Source of the DNA: Alphaproteobacteria bacterium UBA6062
GTDB lineage: Bacteria > Pseudomonadota > Alphaproteobacteria > Sneathiellales > Sneathiellaceae
DNA: 9,800 nucleotides
Assembly (NCBI GenBank): GCA_002428885.1
Contig: DIYE01000103.1
Location: forward strand, 1 to 9,800
Direction of reading: 5' to 3'
Shown here: in pieces, positions 6,052 through 9,800 of the stretch
Position numbering within the stretch: position 1 is the stretch's first letter
Layout of the letters: the number at the start of each line of letters is the position of its first letter
The notes under the pieces: model-generated
Database searches by the model: none
Seen by the model: only the letters and a program-made list of their open reading frames with translations
Told to the model about the DNA's origin: nothing
Made by a program: the position numbers and the translations under genes

Positions 6052-7874
6052 TATTCCACTGTGACCGATTTGGCGAGGTTCCGGGGCTGATCCACATCCG
6101 TACCTTTCAGGACCGCAACATGATAGGCCAGGATCTGAACAGGAATGGCATAAAGGATTGGCGCAACAAACGGATCGACAGTCGGGATTTCAATAGAGCC
6201 CAGCGCATGTTCCCCAAGCTGCTTCATACCTTCCGCATCGGACAGGAAAATAACCTGGGCGTTGCGGGCCATAACCTCCTGCATATTGGAGGCGGTCTTT
6301 TCAAAAAAGTGATCCGTTGGCGCCACGACAATCACCGGAACGGTTTCATCGATCAAGGCAATGGGTCCATGCTTTAATTCACCGGCTGCATAGCCTTCTG
6401 CATGAATGTAGGAAAGCTCTTTAAGTTTAAGGGCCCCTTCCAGCGCAATCGGGTAACCCGGGCCGCGGCCGATATACAGGATGTCCCGTGCTTCGAAGAT
6501 CTTTTTGGCAAGCTCCCGGATTGCGCCGTCATGCTCAAGGATCTCTGCTGCCCGTGCGGGCACTTCGGTCATGGCTTCGCAAAGACGTGCCTCTTCCTCA
6601 TGAGACAGGGCTCCTCGCTTCATTCCGGCGTCGATTGCAATACAGGCCAGGGTAATAAGCTGGCACGTAAAGGCTTTTGTCGAGGCAACACCGATTTCAG
6701 GGCCTGCCTTAGTATGGAAGACAAAATCCGATTCCCGCCCCATGGAACTTTCTTCTACATTGACGATGCTGGCGATGTGCTGTCCGTTTTCCCTGGCATA
6801 GCGGAGCGCCGCCAAAGTGTCTGCTGTTTCACCGGACTGAGAGATAAACAGCGCCAGCCCGCCTTTAGGAAGCGGCATGCTCCGATAACGGAATTCGGAA
6901 GCGATATCTACTTCAACGGCCAGTCCCGCAAGGCTTTCAAACCAGTATTTGGCAACCATCGCCGCATAAAAGGACGTGCCGCAGGCAACAATCGTCACTT
7001 TTGGTAATGCCTTCCAGTCAAAAGGCAGATTTGGAAGCGTAATGGTCCGGCTTTTCGGATTGAAGAAACTGTTCAGGGTCTCTCCGATAACGGCGGGCTG
7101 TTCGACAATCTCTTTCATCATGAAATGGCGGTGATTACCTTTACCGATCATCGCACCCGACAGTTGGGTGAGTTTGATCTCCCGCGCCACCTCAGCACCG
7201 TTACGATCGTAAACTTTTGCACCGTCCCGGCGAAGAACAGCCCAGTCATCTTCCTCAAGATAGGAAATGCGGTTTGTCAGAGGTGCCAGCGCCAGGGCAT
7301 CGGAGCCGAAGAACATTTCTCCGTCCCCCCAGCCAATAGCTAAGGGTGCCCCTCGTTTTGCGCCAATCATCAAATCATCTTCACCTTTGAAAATCACGGC
7401 AAGGGAAAAGGCGCCCTGGAATTTTTTAAGAGAAAGCGCCATGGCTTCTTCTGGCGTCTTGCCGTCTTCCAGGAAACTGGTAATCACCCAGGCGGCGATT
7501 TCCGTATCTGTTTCAGAAGAAAACGGATAGTTCCGTTCACGCAATTCTTCCGCCAGTTCCCGGTAGTTTTCAATAATGCCGTTGTGAACCAGCGACAGAT
7601 GGGTCGTAATATGCGGATGAGCATTCGCCTCGTTAGGAACACCATGGGTCGCCCAGCGTGTATGAGCAATGCCCGTAAGTCCCTTCAAAGGCTCCTCTTC
7701 AAGGACGGCCTCAAGATTCTTAAGCTTCCCTTCAGCCCGACGCCTATCCATTGTGCCGGCTGTTTGAGTGGCAATTCCCGCGCTATCGTAGCCCCTATAT
7801 TCCAGGCGCTTGAGACCGCCAACGAGAGACGGGACAACATCTGTTTTACCCAAAACACCAATAATTCCGCACAT
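6051..7874 (-). CDS. glmS: Glutamine--fructose-6-phosphate aminotransferase (isomerizing)
   Basis: GlmS converts fructose 6-phosphate and glutamine into glucosamine 6-phosphate and glutamate, the entry step to UDP-GlcNAc for peptidoglycan and LPS, in the cytoplasm. At 607 aa it is the normal family length. The N-terminal class II glutaminase domain starts Met-Cys-Gly-Ile, with Cys2 as nucleophile after Met removal, and contains His-Thr-Arg-Trp-Ala-Thr-His-Gly (71-78) and His-Asn-Gly (97-99). The first SIS domain (about 285-430) has Cys-Gly-Thr-Ser (298-301), Ser-Gln-Ser-Gly-Glu-Thr (345-350) and Ala-Ser-Thr-Lys (397-400). The second (about 455-595) has the Lys-Glu-Leu-Ser-Tyr (485-489) and Gly-Glu-Leu-Lys-His-Gly-Pro (498-504) motifs. 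The C-terminal Asp-Gln-Pro-Arg-Asn-Leu-Ala-Lys-Ser-Val-Thr-Val-Glu tail is conserved. It starts 30 bp after glmU with a purine-rich GGATAGGGGAT leader, so it is cotranscribed with glmU. No glmS ribozyme is seen. Confidence 0.98.
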   Translation of the reverse strand: MCGIIGVLGKTDVVPSLVGGLKRLEYRGYDSAGIATQTAGTMDRRRAEGKLKNLEAVLEEEPLKGLTGIAHTRWATHGVPNEANAHPHITTHLSLVHNGIIENYRELAEELRERNYPFSSETDTEIAAWVITSFLEDGKTPEEAMALSLKKFQGAFSLAVIFKGEDDLMIGAKRGAPLAIGWGDGEMFFGSDALALAPLTNRISYLEEDDWAVLRRDGAKVYDRNGAEVAREIKLTQLSGAMIGKGNHRHFMMKEIVEQPAVIGETLNSFFNPKSRTITLPNLPFDWKALPKVTIVACGTSFYAAMVAKYWFESLAGLAVEVDIASEFRYRSMPLPKGGLALFISQSGETADTLAALRYARENGQHIASIVNVEESSMGRESDFVFHTKAGPEIGVASTKAFTCQLITLACIAIDAGMKRGALSHEEEARLCEAMTEVPARAAEILEHDGAIRELAKKIFEARDILYIGRGPGYPIALEGALKLKELSYIHAEGYAAGELKHGPIALIDETVPVIVVAPTDHFFEKTASNMQEVMARNAQVIFLSDAEGMKQLGEHALGSIEIPTVDPFVAPILYAIPVQILAYHVAVLKGTDVDQPRNLAKSVTVE

Positions 7875-7904
7875 AGGATCCCCTATCCTTTATCTTCGCT
7901 GAAT

Positions 7905-9242
7905 TTATTTCTTCAGTTTGGCTTTCATGGCCCGGAACCGCTCCGCCCAACCATGTTTTTGTACTTCGGTCGACCGTTCAACCATAAGAGCATCTTTATC
8001 CACGGTCCGGGTCACAGTACTACCCGCACCGACAATAGCTCCGTCACCAACGGTTACAGGTGCGACAAGAGCTGTATTGGAACCAATAAAAGCCCCTGCC
8101 CCGATATCCGTTTTGAATTTGTCATAACCGTCGTAATTACAGGTGATGGTTCCAGCGCCGATATTGGCTTCCTCACCAATACGTGCATCCCCGATATAAG
8201 AAAGATGGCTGACCTTTGCCCCTTTCTCCAGTGTCGCTTTTTTAACCTCGACAAAATTGCCGATTTTGACGTCATCCGCAATATCCGCACCGGGCCGTAA
8301 TCTCGCGAAAGGGCCGATCTGGGCACCATCACCAACTGAGGTTCCTTCGATATGGGAATTGGCCTTGATACGAACATCATCCCCAATACGGACGCCAGGG
8401 CCGAAAAAGACGTTCGGTTCTATCACCACATCCCTGCCAAGCGTCGTATCAGCAGAGAAAAAGACGCTGTCCGGGTCAATAAGGGTCACCCCGCCTGCCA
8501 TGGCTGCATGGCGCCAGCGTTTTTGAGCGATGGCCTCTGCTTCGGCAAGCTGCATTCGGTTATTGACACCAAGAAGCTCACTCTCTGCCCCTTTTACAAC
8601 TTTGCAAACATGCCCCTTCGTCCGGGCGATTTCGACAATATCCGTCAGATAATATTCATTCTTGGCATTGTCGTTATCAATTGCGTCCATCAGATCCTGA
8701 ATAAGAGTACCCTTGATTGCCATAACACCGGAATTACACAGGCCAATCGCCTTTTCAGCCTCAGACGCATCCGCAAATTCCACAATTGCTTCCAAGTCTC
8801 CGGCGGGATTGGTGACCAGGCGGCCATATTCCAGGGGGTCGTCCGGCTCGAACCCGAGGACAACCACAGCCGTTCCGTCATCTTCCCGCCGCATATCAAT
8901 CATGCGCTGCAGGGTTTCCTTCGTAATAAGAGGCGTATCTCCATATAAAACGAGAACATCACCTTGGAACTCTTTAAGGTTAGGCAGTGCTGACGCAACG
9001 GCATGTCCTGTTCCCAGCGCCTCAATCTGCACGGCTGTTACGGCTGGTGCAACTTCTTCGCAGACATCATCCATTCCAGGTGCCACAACGACAATATTCA
9101 GATCAGGCTCAAGTGCGCTTACCGTATCCAACAGATGGGATACCATGGCCCGACCCGCAATCTGGTGCAGGACTTTCGGCTTTTTCGACCGCATACGGGT
9201 TCCGGCACCGGCCGCCAAAATAACGGTGGCAATATCAGTCAT
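7905..9242 (-). CDS. glmU: Bifunctional glucosamine-1-phosphate acetyltransferase / N-acetylglucosamine-1-phosphate uridylyltransferase
   Basis: GlmU acetylates glucosamine 1-phosphate with acetyl-CoA and then transfers UMP from UTP to give UDP-GlcNAc. The N-terminal nucleotidyltransferase domain (about 1-230) has the Leu-Ala-Ala-Gly-x-Gly-Thr-Arg-Met signature (9-17) with the following Lys-Pro-Lys-Val-Leu (21-25), Gly-Thr-Gly-His-Ala (77-81), Tyr-Gly-Asp-Thr-Pro-Leu (100-105), Glu-Tyr-Gly (138-140) and Asn-Glu-Tyr-Tyr-Leu-Thr-Asp (195-201). The C-terminal domain (about 255-430) is a left-handed beta-helix of hexapeptide repeats, with the likely catalytic His346 in Ser-His-Leu-Ser-Tyr-Ile-Gly and the Gly-Thr-Ile-Thr-Cys-Asn-Tyr-Asp-Gly segment (364-372). 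The length of 445 aa is usual for alphaproteobacterial members. It is the first gene of the glmU-glmS-peptidase operon and is divergent from the phosphatase gene. The ribosome site is weak (TTGAG). Confidence 0.98.
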   Translation of the reverse strand: MTDIATVILAAGAGTRMRSKKPKVLHQIAGRAMVSHLLDTVSALEPDLNIVVVAPGMDDVCEEVAPAVTAVQIEALGTGHAVASALPNLKEFQGDVLVLYGDTPLITKETLQRMIDMRREDDGTAVVVLGFEPDDPLEYGRLVTNPAGDLEAIVEFADASEAEKAIGLCNSGVMAIKGTLIQDLMDAIDNDNAKNEYYLTDIVEIARTKGHVCKVVKGAESELLGVNNRMQLAEAEAIAQKRWRHAAMAGGVTLIDPDSVFFSADTTLGRDVVIEPNVFFGPGVRIGDDVRIKANSHIEGTSVGDGAQIGPFARLRPGADIADDVKIGNFVEVKKATLEKGAKVSHLSYIGDARIGEEANIGAGTITCNYDGYDKFKTDIGAGAFIGSNTALVAPVTVGDGAIVGAGSTVTRTVDKDALMVERSTEVQKHGWAERFRAMKAKLKK

Positions 9243-9355
9243 TCAGTTTCTCAATTCGATCGCTGGTATTTGAAACAACTTTTATCTGTTGATTGCACTG
9301 TTACACAATGATTATTGTCGTCCCAAATCAAACAATGTTTCCGGATTTTTCACCC
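9243..9355. promoter_or_regulatory. Divergent intergenic region between glmU and the Gph-like gene
   Basis: These 113 bp must carry promoters for both directions. For glmU a weak sigma-70-like pair is TTGTGT (9308-9303) and GATAAA (9286-9281), 16 nt apart on the minus strand. A degenerate relative of the left-block promoter (GAAA-N17-CGAC, 9341-9317) also lies here. Neither is strong enough to name with confidence. I see no convincing plus-strand promoter and no riboswitch-like structure. Confidence 0.35.
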
Positions 9356-9800
9356 ATGCACCCCATGCGCCTTTTGTTCGATCTCGACGGCACCCTTCTT
9401 GATACAGCACCAGATCTTTACGCGACGTTAAATCACTGCCTGTCCGTTGCAGATCGCCCCTCGGTAACGCTGGAAAGTGTCAAACATATGGTCGGTCAAG
9501 GGGCCCGTGTTCTTTTGGAGCGAGGTTTAACGGCGACGGGCGGAATGCTTGAGGAGCAGGCATACGAAGATCTTGTTCAGGTCTTTTTTGACTATTACGG
9601 GGATCATTTATCTGATCACAGCGTCCCCTATCCCGGTATGATGGACGTCATTTCGACCCTTCAAGACAACGGCAATTCCCTGGCGATCTGCACGAATAAA
9701 CCTTATGGTTTTGCCAAGCAGGTTGTGACGGATTACGGCCTTGATCCCTATTTTCCGGTTTTGACGGGCGGCGACAGTTTTGAGGTTAAGAAACCTCACC
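9356..9800 (+). CDS. gph: HAD-family phosphatase, phosphoglycolate phosphatase (Gph)-like, N-terminal part
   Basis: The gene runs off the right edge after 148 codons. HAD motif I is Phe-Asp-Leu-Asp-Gly-Thr-Leu-Leu-Asp-Thr, with Asp9 as nucleophile and Asp11 as acid/base. Residues about 20-90 form a helical cap of the Gph/PGP subclass. Motif II is Ile-Cys-Thr-Asn-Lys-Pro (about 113-118), and the motif III lysine lies in Lys-Lys-Pro-His at the edge. Phosphoglycolate phosphatase removes phosphate from 2-phosphoglycolate formed in DNA repair or photorespiration; related HAD enzymes have other substrates, so Gph is the best but not the only call. Start choice is uncertain: in-frame ATGs at 9335, 9356 and 9365 all lack a clear Shine-Dalgarno sequence. 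9365 would begin Met-Arg-Leu-Leu-Phe-Asp, close to the family's usual start. Its position divergent from glmU is one I associate with alphaproteobacteria. Confidence 0.88.
   Translation, partial: MHPMRLLFDLDGTLLDTAPDLYATLNHCLSVADRPSVTLESVKHMVGQGARVLLERGLTATGGMLEEQAYEDLVQVFFDYYGDHLSDHSVPYPGMMDVISTLQDNGNSLAICTNKPYGFAKQVVTDYGLDPYFPVLTGGDSFEVKKPH

Noticed and set aside
7875..7904. glmS ribozyme or riboswitch ahead of glmS
   Set aside because: The gap to glmU is only 30 bp, too short for the ribozyme, which is in any case known mainly from Gram-positive bacteria.
9317..9341. GAAA-N17-CGAC upstream of glmU on the minus strand, resembling the left-block promoter
   Set aside because: It has a mismatch in the -35 box, lacks the preceding T-run, lies about 75 nt from the start codon, and precedes a housekeeping gene. 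One near match in an AT-rich spacer is not enough to add glmU to the regulon.
1..9800. tRNA, rRNA, CRISPR array, insertion sequence or prophage gene
   Set aside because: I saw no repeat-spacer pattern, transposase, integrase or structural RNA sequence anywhere in the window. The duplicated genes are diverged paralogues, not mobile element copies.

Overview
The window looks like a chromosomal segment of an alphaproteobacterium. This rests on the divergent pair of a Gph-like HAD phosphatase and glmU followed by glmS, an arrangement I recall from that class, and on moderate GC with strong Shine-Dalgarno sequences. I cannot place it to genus. Almost everything lies on the minus strand, so transcription runs from right to left.

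The right half (about 5600-9800) is housekeeping. A phosphoglycolate phosphatase-like gene reads rightwards off the edge. Divergent from it is a glmU-glmS operon, which makes the amino-sugar precursor UDP-GlcNAc for peptidoglycan and LPS. A small C39-like cysteine peptidase-fold gene overlaps the glmS stop codon as TAATG and is probably translationally coupled to it.

The left half (1 to about 5570) is an accessory block of five consecutive minus-strand genes, each encoding a protein with an N-terminal signal peptide. They are: a related pair of about 200 aa (4905-5495 and 4117-4752) sharing a Met-Gly-Gly-x-Trp-x-x-Gly-Phe-Pro-Lys-x-Glu-Arg motif and two cysteines; a tandem pair of about 580-600 aa (2050-3852 and 218-1948) with six conserved cysteines and a C-terminal CARDB-like domain; and the start of a fifth gene cut by the left edge. 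I recognise no characterised function for any of them.

The strongest observation is that each of the five genes is preceded by the same bipartite element, TTTTGAAC - exactly 17 nt - CGAC (AGAC in one copy), 23-51 nt upstream of the candidate start codons. It has the form of an extracytoplasmic-function (ECF) sigma factor promoter and would make the block a one-gene-one-promoter regulon of secreted proteins. Intrinsic terminators separate the genes, and in two cases the terminator T-tract is also the T-run of the next gene's -35 element. No sigma factor, anti-sigma factor, transporter or enzyme for the regulon is visible here. The regulon continues to the left of the window.
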